Positions 9,109 through 19,401 are shown, counted from the first letter of the stretch. The stretch: DNA of 64,000 bases from an uncultured Spirochaetaceae bacterium (GCA_944389085.1 CALXLB010000053.1:1-64000), one strand, 5' to 3'. Program-made: numbers and translations. The notes: generated from the sequence alone by a model not told the origin.

Positions 9109-9696
9109 TCAGAATGGGATGTTCATTGCGAGTGTGGCAAGAATTATGAAAAGACGCTTCAGGACGAAGTACAGGGCAATATTGATTGCCAGGGATATCA
9201 GGACAACTGTACTCTCCTTTGGTATTGATTTCGTGAAGCTTTTCCTTACCATTTCTGTAATCGGATCGGAAAACTGTCCAGAGGCAGCATACATTCCCGG
9301 ATTGCGTGAAAGGGAGGCAATGAGCCGCATGATCAGCATGATGATTGTGAAAAAGAGAAAGATGGAGATGCCATAGCTCCAGAAGGCTATGACTATCTGA
9401 GAAAGTATGATACCGAGCGTCAGGTATCCATATACTCCGAAAACAGCCAGCAATGTCTGTACCACAGCGAGTACGCCGATGGCTATTATGGGAGAGAAAT
9501 CGAGCATGCCGATTCTCGCTCTTGATGAGCGGAAAAGCCCTAGGTATGGATCAACAATGCGGGCAATGTAGTAACTGAATGAGCCTGTACGCGGATAACG
9601 GTTCACCCACGATAAGATTATCCTGATCCAGATGAGGAACGAATATATTTCCAGCAGCCTTGATAGAAAAAGCGCAATGGACATTAGAATCTGCAT
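9109..9696 (-). CDS. yggT: YggT-family integral membrane protein
   Basis: 195 residues with two repeats of the YGGT unit. The first has YSFLIWIRIILSWVNRYP and IVDPYLGLFR, the second MLIMRLIASLSRNPG and ITEMVRKSF; each is a pair of membrane helices around a conserved Arg/Pro segment. The family is linked to osmotic stress tolerance and cell-envelope organisation in other bacteria, without a known reaction. It lies 24 bases after dnaE and seven before recG and starts after GGAGG-like GGAGGCACC. Confidence 0.85.
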   Translation of the reverse strand: MQILMSIALFLSRLLEIYSFLIWIRIILSWVNRYPRTGSFSYYIARIVDPYLGLFRSSRARIGMLDFSPIIAIGVLAVVQTLLAVFGVYGYLTLGIILSQIVIAFWSYGISIFLFFTIIMLIMRLIASLSRNPGMYAASGQFSDPITEMVRKSFTKSIPKESTVVLISLAINIALYFVLKRLFIILATLAMNIPF

Positions 9697-9720
9697 TGAG
9701 AGGTGCCTCCTATAAGAAAG

Positions 9721-12700
9721 TTAAGAAATCCAGACCTTTCTGACCAGAGGCAACTCTTCAAGTTCTCCCATCAGTGTTCTGGAGTAGTCGACATGAAACA
9801 GTCCTCCTGCACGCAGCTCCTCTGCAGAATTACCATCTATAGTGAAGGCGACGGGAGTGTATCCGCTGTGATCCTGCAGTGTTTTGCTGATGATCCTGAG
9901 GTCTTCCTGATAATACTTCTCACTCTTACGCAGCTGAATATGAACCATGCTTATAGCTTCTGGTTTGAGATCGTATGGAGAGAGCACTTCAGAGAGATTG
10001 AAAGAGAATCTTGCATCTCCCTCTTTCTTCCTGAAAGTACCTCTGAATCCATAGATATGGTCTTCTTCGATCTTGTCCCTGATTTCCTCATAGGTTCTGG
10101 GAAAGGCGACGGCATCCACATCTCCTTCTTTTGTCTGGAGAGTGAATATGCCCATCTTCTCCTTCTTTGCTTTTGTTATAACCTGCCTGATTCCTGTGAC
10201 GAGAGCGATGATAGACGTTTCCTGATCAAACGGAATCGTATCAGGATCTGCGAGATTGACGCGTACAGAAGCTGCTATCTGATCAGAATAAGCATCCAGC
10301 GGGTGGCCAGAGATATAAAAGCCCAGATACTCTTTTTCCATCTGCAGTTTCTCGGAAACAGGTATCGGTTCTGCGCTTCTCATCTTGAAATCTCCGACAA
10401 CCGGATCATCTGACCCGAAGAGTGATAACTGGCCATATGCGGTGGCTTCCTTTGACTCTCTGTCGAATCTGAGAGCATCTTCAAGATTCTCCAGAAGTGT
10501 GGCTGTGTCTGTTCCCAGTTCATCGAATGCACCGGCTTTTATCAGAGATTCGATAGTCTTTGAATTCACTGATTCACCCTGGCGTGAAAGGAAGTCCATG
10601 AAATCCTTGTATGGACCGTGTTCATCACGTTCTTTTATGATTTCACCGACGATGTTCTCTCCAACGTTCTTTATGCCCGCAAGACCATAGATGATATCAC
10701 CATCGACAACATTGAAATGCTTCTCTGATTTATTGATTGATGGCGGAAGTATTTTCAGGCCGTATTTTGGAGCAAGATTGAGATACTCTGTGAATTTAGC
10801 GGGATTCCCCATTTCATTTGTCAGGTTGGCGGCAAGGAATTCGGCGGGGTAATTCGCTTTCAGGAATGCCGTCTGATAAGCGACAACAGAATAAGCGACT
10901 GCATGTGATTTATTGAAACCATAACCTGCAAATGGCTCGAGGATATGGAAAATCTCCTCGGCGTGTTCTTCTGTGAAACCGTTTTTGACAGCCCCTGCTT
11001 TGAATTTTATGATCTCTTCAGCCAGCTTCTCCTTCTTTTTCTTGCCCATGATACGGCGAAGGTTATCAGCTTGTCCCAGCGTGTAGCCTGCAATAATCTG
11101 GGCGACCTGCATTACCTGTTCCTGATATACGATGACGCCATATGTCTCTTTTAGAACATTTTCAAGACATGGGTCAGGGTACTTGATCGGCATCCTGCCG
11201 AACTTTGAGTCGATGAACTGGTCGATGAACTGCATCGGACCTGGACGATAGAGTGCATTCAAAGCGACAAGCTCCTCAATTGTCTGCGGATGTTCTCGTC
11301 GGAGGATGTCTGCCATACCATCGGATTCGAACTGGAAGACGCATTTTGAGTCTCCTCGGCAGAGCATATCGAATGTCTTCTGGTCGTGTTCATCGATTCT
11401 GTTGATATCGAAATCAGGGACGGTCTTTCTGATAAGCTCGACGGTGTGCTTGATGAGCGTGAGGGTCTTGAGACCGAGGAAGTCCATCTTTACAAGACCG
11501 CAGTTCTCTATTTGCGTCATCGGATACTGGGTGGAAATTGCCCCTGTCTTCGGATCTGCATAGAGTGGAACATACTGGTCGAGATTCTCTCTTCCGATAA
11601 CGACGCCGGCAGCGTGCAGCGATGAATGCCTGTTAAGCCCTTCCAGTCGTCTGGCTGTATCGAAAAGCTCCTGATAAAGCGGTCCTTTGTTCTCTATTTC
11701 CTTCAGTCTTGGTTCGAGGTCAAAGGCTTTATCGAGTGTCATTTTCAGCTCATCGGAGATCAGAGAACAGATTTTGTTTGATTCTTCATAGGGGATGTCG
11801 AGAACACGGCATACATCCTTCACGACAGCTTTCGGCTTCAGTGTTCCGAATGTGATGATCTGCCCGACTTTATCTTTGCCGTAGTGTTCTGTGACATACT
11901 CGATGACCTGGCTGCGTCCTTCGAAGCAGAAGTCCACATCGAAATCCGGGAGTGAGACACGCTCAGGATTCAGGAATCGTTCGAAGATGAGGTTGTACTT
12001 CATCGGATCGACATCTGTGATTGTCGTTGCATATGCAACAAGGGAACCTGCACCGCTTCCGCGCCCTGGGCCGACAGGAATATTGTGTGTCTTAGCCCAG
12101 TGTATGTAGTCGCGGACGATGAGGAAGTAGGCGGGAAAATCCATCTGTATGATGATACCAAGCTCGTAATCCAGACGTTTCTGCAGCTCTGGTGTCACAA
12201 CCGGGTAACGTTTCTTCAATCCATCATTTGCCAGATATGTCAGATACTCTGCATCATCTTTGAACTCTGGCGGAATAGTGCATTTAGGAAGGATAGGACC
12301 GGGGAAGTTAATCTCCAGATGACAGCGTTCTGCGATCTTCCCTGTATTCTCAACAGCCTCAGGACACCAGGAGAAAAGTTCTGCCATCTCTTCAGGAGTA
12401 CGGAAATAGAATTCTCCTTCCTTATAGCGCAGCCTGTTTTTATCAGCTTTCTTTGTACCTGTGCCAATGCAGAGCAGTGTGTCATGTGCATTCCAGTCAT
12501 CTTTCTCGATATAGTGGATGTCATTGGTGCAGACAGGGGGGATATCGAGTTCCCTTGCAAGACGCAGGATAAGCGGGAGTATTTTCTTGTCTTCCGGCAG
12601 TCCATGGTCCTGCAGCTCAAGATAGTATCTGTCTCCGAAGACATTCTTATACCAGAGAGCTTTCTCCTTTGCTTTCTCATAATTGTCATGGAGCAGATTC

Positions 12701-13131
12701 TGTGCAATCTCTCCTGCAAGGCATGCTGAGAGACAGATCAGATCCTCACTGTGGGCTTCAAGTACTTCATGGTCGATTCTGGGTTTGTAATAGAATCCTT
12801 CTTTGTATGAGATGGAATTGAGTTCCATCAGGTTATGGTAGCCTTTGTCGCTCATGGCAAGGCAGATGAGATGGTAATATCTGTTGCCATCAGAGGCAGG
12901 TGAGCGGTCTTTTCTGTTTTCTGCAATATAGAATTCACAGCCGACTATCGGATTGATGCCTTCTTTTCGGCAGGCTTCATAGAACGTGACTGCACCGAAC
13001 ATGTTTCCATGATCGGTAAGGGCCAGACTGGTCATGCCAGTGGCTTTTGCCTTTGCGACATATTTGGGTATGGAAGCAGCTCCATCCAGAAGTGAATAGT
13101 CAGAATGATTATGCAGGTGTACGAAACTCAT
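9721..13131 (-). CDS. dnaE: DNA polymerase III alpha subunit DnaE
   Basis: 1136 residues. It opens with the PHP domain (FVHLHNHSDYSLLDGAASI, TDHGNMFG), then the C-family polymerase core with the active-site PDFDVDF around residue 395 and GRGSGAGSLVAYA just before it, tandem helix-hairpin-helix in the GAFDELG region and a C-terminal OB-fold (IIALVTGIRQVITKAKKEKM) that contacts single-stranded DNA. It is the replicative polymerase of the DnaE1 type. The gene heads the operon dnaE-yggT-recG-HD-rsmD-thioesterase and has a perfect -10 box eight bases before its ATG, with no Shine-Dalgarno sequence. Confidence 0.97.
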   Translation of the reverse strand: MSFVHLHNHSDYSLLDGAASIPKYVAKAKATGMTSLALTDHGNMFGAVTFYEACRKEGINPIVGCEFYIAENRKDRSPASDGNRYYHLICLAMSDKGYHNLMELNSISYKEGFYYKPRIDHEVLEAHSEDLICLSACLAGEIAQNLLHDNYEKAKEKALWYKNVFGDRYYLELQDHGLPEDKKILPLILRLARELDIPPVCTNDIHYIEKDDWNAHDTLLCIGTGTKKADKNRLRYKEGEFYFRTPEEMAELFSWCPEAVENTGKIAERCHLEINFPGPILPKCTIPPEFKDDAEYLTYLANDGLKKRYPVVTPELQKRLDYELGIIIQMDFPAYFLIVRDYIHWAKTHNIPVGPGRGSGAGSLVAYATTITDVDPMKYNLIFERFLNPERVSLPDFDVDFCFEGRSQVIEYVTEHYGKDKVGQIITFGTLKPKAVVKDVCRVLDIPYEESNKICSLISDELKMTLDKAFDLEPRLKEIENKGPLYQELFDTARRLEGLNRHSSLHAAGVVIGRENLDQYVPLYADPKTGAISTQYPMTQIENCGLVKMDFLGLKTLTLIKHTVELIRKTVPDFDINRIDEHDQKTFDMLCRGDSKCVFQFESDGMADILRREHPQTIEELVALNALYRPGPMQFIDQFIDSKFGRMPIKYPDPCLENVLKETYGVIVYQEQVMQVAQIIAGYTLGQADNLRRIMGKKKKEKLAEEIIKFKAGAVKNGFTEEHAEEIFHILEPFAGYGFNKSHAVAYSVVAYQTAFLKANYPAEFLAANLTNEMGNPAKFTEYLNLAPKYGLKILPPSINKSEKHFNVVDGDIIYGLAGIKNVGENIVGEIIKERDEHGPYKDFMDFLSRQGESVNSKTIESLIKAGAFDELGTDTATLLENLEDALRFDRESKEATAYGQLSLFGSDDPVVGDFKMRSAEPIPVSEKLQMEKEYLGFYISGHPLDAYSDQIAASVRVNLADPDTIPFDQETSIIALVTGIRQVITKAKKEKMGIFTLQTKEGDVDAVAFPRTYEEIRDKIEEDHIYGFRGTFRKKEGDARFSFNLSEVLSPYDLKPEAISMVHIQLRKSEKYYQEDLRIISKTLQDHSGYTPVAFTIDGNSAEELRAGGLFHVDYSRTLMGELEELPLVRKVWIS

Positions 13132-13139
13132 TGCATCAG

Positions 13140-13145
13140 ATTATA
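13140..13145 (-). promoter_or_regulatory. -10 box of dnaE, leaderless arrangement
   Basis: TATAAT on the minus strand, eight bases before the dnaE ATG at 13131. Transcription starting at the usual distance would leave at most one or two bases of leader. Confidence 0.5.
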
Positions 13146-13191
13146 CCTGCCGCTCGGCTTTTTGTCCTGAGTGTCTGTGTATTTTCTCTGA

Positions 13192-14109
13192 TTATCTTGA
13201 GTATCCGGCAGGGACATCGGGAGAAGCTGTCAGCGTCATCTCATTCAGGCTATCGATGATCTGATGGACGATTCCGCTTGTACGTGTCCTCTGCAGAGGT
13301 GAGATATTTGGGAATGATGACTCAATGAATGTGAAGATCATGGATTCCAGTGTATGTATCTCGCTATCATCGAGAGGAAAGCGCAGAGAAGAGAAGATAC
13401 TATCTATATCGCGGGAGTAGCATACACCGTGCGATGGGTATGTAAAGGCAATTTTCGGGTTGATGAGGATATCCTGATCGAGTGTAGCCGCGAACGCAAC
13501 AGCGACAGAGTTCTCCGGATCCAGCATGAATGAGCCTATTTCTCTGAAATACTGGCAGTTTTTCTCACTGAAAGCGATTCTTACTCTTGAGATGATGCCC
13601 TGAGGAGGAAGCTGTATTCTTCCATTCCTGTCAAGCAGCCTTGTTATCTGCATCCAGCGTGAATGCAGTCTTTTCTTCTTTATGAATTTGACTTCTGCTG
13701 TTGCATCCAGCACAAGCAGTGTGCCGGGAAATGATGTGGTGAAGTTCTTTGTGCAGATAGTTCCACCGATGGTTGCTCTTCTGGTGATGAGGCGGCTCCC
13801 GATAGTCAGGATATTGTCTATCAGTACACGAGGCAGTACCGCTTTACCTGTATTGAGAATGCCATCGAGAGTGACCATTGCACCGAATTCAGCGAATCTG
13901 TCATTGCGCTGGAAGCGGTGAAGCTCTTCGACATCCCCAAGATAGACAATCTCAGCATTCATCATCCTTGAAGGATATGAATCAGGACGGGTCATTATGA
14001 ATGTGCCACCTGCCCAAAGTGAGGATGTAGGGTAGTGGAGAATTATTGAAGCATACTCGCCAAGGCTTTTTGGTGTATGTATATTAGGCGAGCTAAGACC
14101 TTCGTACAT
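13192..14109 (-). CDS. FAD-binding subunit of molybdo-hydroxylase-like complex
   Basis: 305 residues, matching the medium subunit (CoxM/XdhB) of xanthine dehydrogenase-type enzymes. SSLWAGGTFIM corresponds to the first FAD pyrophosphate loop (AGGTD/E in relatives) and RRATIGGTICTKN to the second (ATIGGN). FGAMVTLDGIL fits the conserved strand between them, and a CO_deh_flav_C-like domain follows. The subunit would pass electrons from the iron-sulfur subunit to an acceptor. It is the third gene of the operon; its start lies 17 bases inside the iron-sulfur gene. Here the FAD motifs look sound although the catalytic subunit does not. Confidence 0.82.
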   Translation of the reverse strand: MYEGLSSPNIHTPKSLGEYASIILHYPTSSLWAGGTFIMTRPDSYPSRMMNAEIVYLGDVEELHRFQRNDRFAEFGAMVTLDGILNTGKAVLPRVLIDNILTIGSRLITRRATIGGTICTKNFTTSFPGTLLVLDATAEVKFIKKKRLHSRWMQITRLLDRNGRIQLPPQGIISRVRIAFSEKNCQYFREIGSFMLDPENSVAVAFAATLDQDILINPKIAFTYPSHGVCYSRDIDSIFSSLRFPLDDSEIHTLESMIFTFIESSFPNISPLQRTRTSGIVHQIIDSLNEMTLTASPDVPAGYSR

Positions 14110-14572
14110 TCCTCTTCCTCCTTATTTCAATGCCTCGATGGACTATCATGATCTCATCTTCCGGATCCATGCAGGGACAGCGTACTATTGATAGTTCTTT
14201 CAGTATCGTCTCCGGATCTGTCACTCCTTCATCTATCAGTGATTCGAATATGAGGGAACGGGAAGCATAGCACTCCGTGCATGGAAAGCGGCCAACGCTT
14301 TCGTATGCTTTTTCTATATCTTTCATATTCCTTGTCTTTCTGAAGCTGTCGAAGGTTGTTACAGTCCTGCCCCTGATTTCAAAAGCTGGAACCATGCAGG
14401 CAAGCATGGCTTTGCCATCAACGAGTACTGTACAGAGACCGCACATACTGCCATTGCAATGGTTGACCTGGCTGTCATCCCCCATGTTCTCTCTCAGTAT
14501 AAGGGAAAGAGGCTTGTCAGAATTAAGAGAGAGGGTAAGTGTTTTGCCATCAATCGTGCAATCTATCTTCAT
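14093..14572 (-). CDS. [2Fe-2S] subunit of molybdo-hydroxylase-like complex
   Basis: 159 residues, the small-subunit size. A plant-type ferredoxin cluster is ligated by Cys39, Cys44, Cys47 and Cys59 (HCNGSMCGLCTV and LAC). The second cluster domain has Cys98-x2-Cys101 and Cys132-x-Cys134 (FPCTEC, RCPC), the spacing found in CoxS/XdhC-like proteins, although the usual Gly-x-Cys-x-Pro-Gly and Arg-Cys-Thr-Gly-Tyr contexts are altered. It would carry electrons between molybdenum and FAD. Strong GGGGAGGAGAA ribosome-binding sequence; overlaps the large-subunit gene by four bases. Confidence 0.85.
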   Translation of the reverse strand: MKIDCTIDGKTLTLSLNSDKPLSLILRENMGDDSQVNHCNGSMCGLCTVLVDGKAMLACMVPAFEIRGRTVTTFDSFRKTRNMKDIEKAYESVGRFPCTECYASRSLIFESLIDEGVTDPETILKELSIVRCPCMDPEDEIMIVHRGIEIRRKRNVRRS

Positions 14573-16503
14573 TTCTCCTCCCCTGTGAAAGCTTCATTGA
14601 TCTCAGCGTCGCTTATCGGAAGCTTGTCGGCTTTCCCTCCGGCAGCCTGATGAAGGGCATTGTAAAGGGCTCCCAGTGTCAAGCCTCTTGCCAGCTGCTG
14701 TACAGAAGATATCGTGTCATCTGTACCTTCTTCTGTTATATCCACATGGATGCGGAAGGAAAGCGGTATGCTCATGCCATTTTCCTGCAGTGTCATCATG
14801 ATTGTCCGCCTGATGGAATTTTCCAGCGAAATTCTGTCCATCACTGTCGGAAATGCAAAAGAGGCCCAGATGCCTTTTACCCGTGGAACCATTGTCGTCT
14901 TATCTATCATCACTTCACAGACAACAGCTCCGGAACCGGAGTTCTCGAATTCGCAAGGATAATATGTGTTTTCCGCATCGAACTGAAGGTATACAGGAGG
15001 TTTTTCAGTATCTTTCAGCACACTCAGTCTCTTTGCCGCGCTTTCCAGCTGCAGTGTGAAGGATGCGACAATGCGAGAGAGTACATCAGGTCCTGTATCG
15101 ATTGTATCAGGACTTGGATCAAGGAACATGACACCTTCAGACCGGTCTGGAATGATTCTTTCGGAAATACGCTTCTTCCAGATCTTCATCGTGCTGCGAT
15201 GTGTCAGAGCAGATGTATTGATTGTCACATTATGCTTCTGCGTGAAGGTCATCATCGCAGAAAAGCCTGTTTCCTTTGAGAGCGTTGTTGAGAATCCTGC
15301 GATACCGGCACCGCTTGCAATTCCGATGCCTTTCAGATATCCCAGAAGCCCGAAATCTTCTTTCTGGAAGGTATTTGCAGACCATTTTCTATCGAAAGAT
15401 GAGGAGAGCGCGACTTTATCCATGCATTTTTTCTGGGATGTCAGATCAAATCCAGGGATGTAATCTGTGAATTTTCTTTTCTCTTTTTCTATCATCTGCC
15501 GGTAGAGGCTGGGCGTCATCCCTGCATTCTCAGCAAGTCTGGAAATATGATACTCGGTTGAGGCTAGTGCTTCGGAGTATCCTAAGGAACCGCAGAAAGC
15601 GGCTGGCTGAGACGGGGATGAGATGATTTTAACGCTTCCTCTGAAACCTTTCAGAGGATAAGGTGGAATCAGGCCGGTCATAGCTTGTCTCTGATACTCT
15701 TCCGGCAAAAAGGCGAAAGCTCCTTGGTCAACTGACATCTCCGCGCTTTCAAACTGTGGCTTCATATCCTCATCCAGCAATACTCTTCTTTTCACAGAGA
15801 CTGTAGGACGGGAGAAAAAGCACTCTTCCCGTATCTCAGAAGGAAGACCTGTGCGTATTGTCGCTGTTGCCGCGATAGCAGCCAGTATTGCTGGCTCAAT
15901 CAGGAATTCATCGTGCTTGGCAGTATAAGAGAGAAGATGGACTATTATATTTCTTTTCGGGTAGCCTGTTGCTCTCTCTACGGTATCTCTTATCAGCTCA
16001 ACCCACTGTGAAGGTGCCTCGATGTGCATGTTTGAGCCTTCCAGCCATGCTGTGACAGTGTAGAGCTTCCTGTTTGGTCTGGCTATTCTCGTGAGATTGA
16101 ATTCGGTTGTGACTTCCTTGAATCTGCCTTCTGCGTTATCGTCCATCTCTCCCCAGCTGTATTCAAGACTGTCCGGTAGAGTTGCAGGTTCCGGGGTTTC
16201 TTTCAGCGGTTCGGTTGTCAGGCTTATCTCTCTCATGGTCAGAGCGGCGGATTCATAGTCGGGTGCAAAAAGAGCAAGGACTATCTGGTCCGGATAGGAG
16301 ATTGTCTCTTTTGCTATCAGAGGCATGGATCGTCCGAAGAAATTTATGCTGTTGTTGCCTGGAAGATCACTTCCAGTCAGCACTAGGTATCGCGAATCCA
16401 GTTCCGGCAGCTTCAGGTCGGAAATGCGTACACTTCCTTCCTTTGCATGAAGAAGGATGCCGCATTTCATATTGTAACGCGAAAAATTCTTACGATCTGC
16501 CAT
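14569..16503 (-). CDS. Divergent molybdopterin-binding large subunit (XdhA/CoxL-like)
   Basis: 644 residues, shorter than the usual 700-800. The alpha/beta hammerhead domain is recognisable at 10-95 (LVLTGSDLPG), as is FRGS at 287-290 in place of the family's F/Y-R-G-F/Y-G, followed by ALASTEYHISRLAENAGMTPSLYRQ. Two hallmark sites are altered: where GGGFGGK contacts the cofactor this protein has SYTAKHDEF (193-200), and where GVGE supplies the catalytic Glu near the C-terminus it has SVQQ (about 600). The gene could encode an enzyme with different chemistry or one without hydroxylase activity. First gene of a three-gene operon, with a leaderless-type promoter. Confidence 0.75.
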   Translation of the reverse strand: MADRKNFSRYNMKCGILLHAKEGSVRISDLKLPELDSRYLVLTGSDLPGNNSINFFGRSMPLIAKETISYPDQIVLALFAPDYESAALTMREISLTTEPLKETPEPATLPDSLEYSWGEMDDNAEGRFKEVTTEFNLTRIARPNRKLYTVTAWLEGSNMHIEAPSQWVELIRDTVERATGYPKRNIIVHLLSYTAKHDEFLIEPAILAAIAATATIRTGLPSEIREECFFSRPTVSVKRRVLLDEDMKPQFESAEMSVDQGAFAFLPEEYQRQAMTGLIPPYPLKGFRGSVKIISSPSQPAAFCGSLGYSEALASTEYHISRLAENAGMTPSLYRQMIEKEKRKFTDYIPGFDLTSQKKCMDKVALSSSFDRKWSANTFQKEDFGLLGYLKGIGIASGAGIAGFSTTLSKETGFSAMMTFTQKHNVTINTSALTHRSTMKIWKKRISERIIPDRSEGVMFLDPSPDTIDTGPDVLSRIVASFTLQLESAAKRLSVLKDTEKPPVYLQFDAENTYYPCEFENSGSGAVVCEVMIDKTTMVPRVKGIWASFAFPTVMDRISLENSIRRTIMMTLQENGMSIPLSFRIHVDITEEGTDDTISSVQQLARGLTLGALYNALHQAAGGKADKLPISDAEINEAFTGEEK

Positions 16504-16509
16504 GGCAAA

Positions 16510-16518
16510 AGAATATCA
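16510..16518 (-). promoter_or_regulatory. Extended -10 box of the molybdo-hydroxylase operon
   Basis: TGATATTCT (TGn plus -10) on the minus strand ends six bases before the ATG at 16503; no Shine-Dalgarno sequence is present. Confidence 0.4.
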
Positions 16519-16527
16519 TCTTGGTGA

Positions 16528-16557
16528 AATAAAAGCCACCCGATTTAACGGGTGGCT
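16528..16557 (-). terminator. Terminator of the GH28 gene
   Basis: Nine-base-pair stem AGCCACCCG/CGGGTGGCT around a six-base loop (16534-16557), followed on the minus strand by TTTTATTT. It ends the GH28 transcript just before the next minus-strand operon begins. Confidence 0.85.
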
Positions 16558-16575
16558 ATGGAGAGTTTCTTACAC

Positions 16576-19340
16576 TTACTCTATTGAGATGACGACAGTC
16601 TTATCGGCTGTATTCATGCCATCGGAGAGTGTGAAGACGATAGGATAGGAGCCGGCAGCGTCAGAAGGGACAGTCCAGGTGAATGTGTTTTTTTCAAAGA
16701 TTGCACCTTCTGGAAGTCCTGATGCTGTGATTGTCACAGGATATGTCTTTCCTTCTTCATACTGGTCAGCAGGATTGATAGTCTCCATTGTGAAGCGAAC
16801 TGTATCTCCTGCTGATGCTGTCTTATTTGTCATAGGACAGAAGAAAGGTCTCCAGACAGTCCTCGGAAGTTCTCTGGTCCTTGCCATGTATTCAGCTTTA
16901 TAGCTTTCATCGGCAATGGCATTTGTAGGATAGCTGTAGAGATCATCCTGTGGTGTTCCCGGTTCTGGGGCATCTACAACAGCTTCTTCTATCTCGAGGT
17001 TGTCAGAGATATCAGCATTTGTGACAGATGTACTGAAATATGGTTCGTTCGGAACGAACTCAAATCCGGCTCTTCTCTTCCAGTTGTGCTGAACGAGGAC
17101 GACATCTACGCTTCCCTCTGCATTCATGAAATCTGAGCTGTCATCGATGGTGACGTTTGCTACATCATCGAGTACGACAGCAGGACGTGTATCCTCATAA
17201 GCATAGCTGAGCTTGATGTTGTTCATCTCAAGACCATCGACGTGACGTGCATAGAGTCCATAGGCTGGAAGGATTGAATAATGAGATGATTCCGGATAAT
17301 CGCGGATATTTTCCGGTACATTGTATGGGCTATCAATCCAGCTTCCTGTTTCCGGATCCCACTCAACCCTTGGAAGATTTCCTGAAGAGTTGGCAAGCCA
17401 TGCGACAGTTCTTGTGTATTCAGGGATATGACCTTCGCTTAGTCTATATGTCATCTGGATCTGTCTCTGGTCAACAGCATCTTCTACAGTAAGGCCTCCA
17501 CGATATGTTATATCGAAATTCTCAAGGGTGACATTCTTTACCTTACTGGAAGGATGTCCTGCGATGAGAATAGGGAAACGTGGGTTTACATCTACAGCTT
17601 TGACATTCGCAATGTAGATATCTGCAGCAGTAGCATAGCCTCCGCCGATTGCATTGCCATATGCATAGAGATCCTGATCGGAGAGCTCATGGCCTCTGTC
17701 GACGACATAAGTTTCCCTTGTCGCCTCCCAGCGATAAGCATAGTTCTTTCCTGTATCCGGGTCTGTATAGAAGTTCTGTGTGTTGATGTAGATCGGATCT
17801 TCCGGATTCGGGAAATGGAAATATGAACCATCATCAAGTGTTATGTCCTGATAATTCGTGGCAGGGGCATAACGGTAAACAGGGAAGGAATGATACTTGC
17901 CTGGAATATTCGGGAGAACATATTCAGGGTTGTTCTTTCTCACGCTTACAGCTGGCTTTACAGTTTCATCTGTGGAATTTCCTATAACCGGGTATCTGCT
18001 TCTGTCGCCGATCTGGATGTAAACAGGAGCATCCGTGATGTTGTACATTGTCAGATCTGTTGCAATGATGTTCGTCATATTGGAACAATCAACTGATTCG
18101 AGGCTCAAGCCTTCGCTGCGTGCAAAGAGGATGTTTGCAATCGTTATTCTGTCGAATCCGCATGTTCCTTCTGTTCCCAGCTTGATTCTTCCATTTACGT
18201 TCCAGTCAGCTTCAAGCCTGTTCTCAAGGAATGTACCTTCCAGAACAGAACCTGCATCATAGCCGCTGACAACACAGTTGTAGATGAGGACGTTCTCGGT
18301 CGGATCGAGCATGCCCGTACCGAAAGAAGCTTTAAGACAGATAGCATCGTCTGTTGGAGCGTTGACCCAGCAGTCACGGATTGTCACATCACGTGTTCCA
18401 TCGATATCGATACCATCGCGGTTCGTATCAATTACCATATTTTCAATGAGGATATTGTCACATCCTTCTGTGATTATGGCAAAGTGTCCTGCTTCTCTCA
18501 TGTCGAAACCACTGAGAACGATATTGCTGGAGTTGATGATTGCGATGGATTTTGTCGCATTGTTCCATTTTATTTCTTCTGAACGATATCCCTGGTCTGC
18601 TAATGTATCAATGTCATCAGGAGGATTCCACTCTCCCTGATAACCAGGCTGAGTACGCATGACAGGATCTTCTGCATCGTTTTTGGAGACTGTGAAGTAT
18701 GTGTAGTCTCTTTTGTCGATGTAACTGCCTGTGATGAGCCCTTCGCCGTAAATCATGACATTCTCGACATCATTGCCGTAAATCATGCTGTTGCGGAGGA
18801 AGGAGTGTCCGTGATCCTGAAGTCCGAAGTAGATATTCACTTCCGGTTCGAGATAGTTGCCTCCATCAACGCCCGGGCGTGCTCCGAGGATTATGGCATT
18901 GTCGCTGAGAAGAATGTTTACATTGCTCTGCAGGACAATCGTATACATCTTGAAAAGACCATCTGGAACTATGACTGTTCCGCCTCCCTGTGCGGAAAGA
19001 TCCTCCATGGCTTTGTTGATGGCATCTGTATTCTTTACAGCATCTGCCTCAAAGCCAGCTTCAGCGCCATAGCTTGTAATATCGATGACGTTGTTTTCCT
19101 TCAGAAGTATTTCCTTTGTGACAGTTGCGCCGGATGCGACGTTGATGCCGTGGAAGACTTTCTCGCCAAGGATAGCAGGCTCTGTCGTATAGACTGGCAG
19201 ATTATTGAAAGTTTCTGCATTTTCCGGATGCTGCACGGATTGTGGAATATACCAGAACTCTCCGCGCCTTCCTGATTCTCTTCTCCGAATATGGGGATAA
19301 GAGAAAGCACTATCAGGAAAAGAACAAGTACCTTTTTCAT
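16576..19340 (-). pseudogene. GH28-family pectinase, frameshifted after the signal peptide
   Basis: The strongest start is the ATG at 19340, preceded by AGGAGG, giving the signal peptide MKKVLVLFLIVLSLIPIFG. That frame runs into unrelated sequence after about 27 codons; the enzyme continues in another frame from FWYIPQSVQHPENAETF to 16576. Removing two bases from GAGAG (19258-19262), or adding one, joins the two frames exactly. The rest, about 890 residues, is a right-handed beta helix of the polygalacturonase type: NTDAINKAMEDLSAQGGGT, NRDGIDIDGTRDVTI, PTDDAICLK (catalytic Asp pair) and a C-terminal Ig/PIG-like domain (NKTASAGDTVRFTM onward). It would act outside the cytoplasm on pectin. It may be a recent pseudogene, a slippage-switched gene or a sequencing error. 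Confidence 0.8.
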
Positions 19341-19372
19341 AAAACCTCCTGAGAGAGATACTCTCATCTGGA

Positions 19373-19401
19373 AGTATTTGACAGAGGTGATTTGCTGACA
19401 A
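19373..19401 (-). promoter_or_regulatory. Promoter of the GH28 gene
   Basis: Minus-strand TTGTCA (19396-19401) and AATACT (19373-19378) are separated by 17 bases, about 30 bases upstream of the AGGAGG and ATG at 19340. Confidence 0.55.

Noticed and set aside
9703-10413. 236-codon plus-strand frame across the end of dnaE
   Set aside because: Antisense shadow with no start signals.
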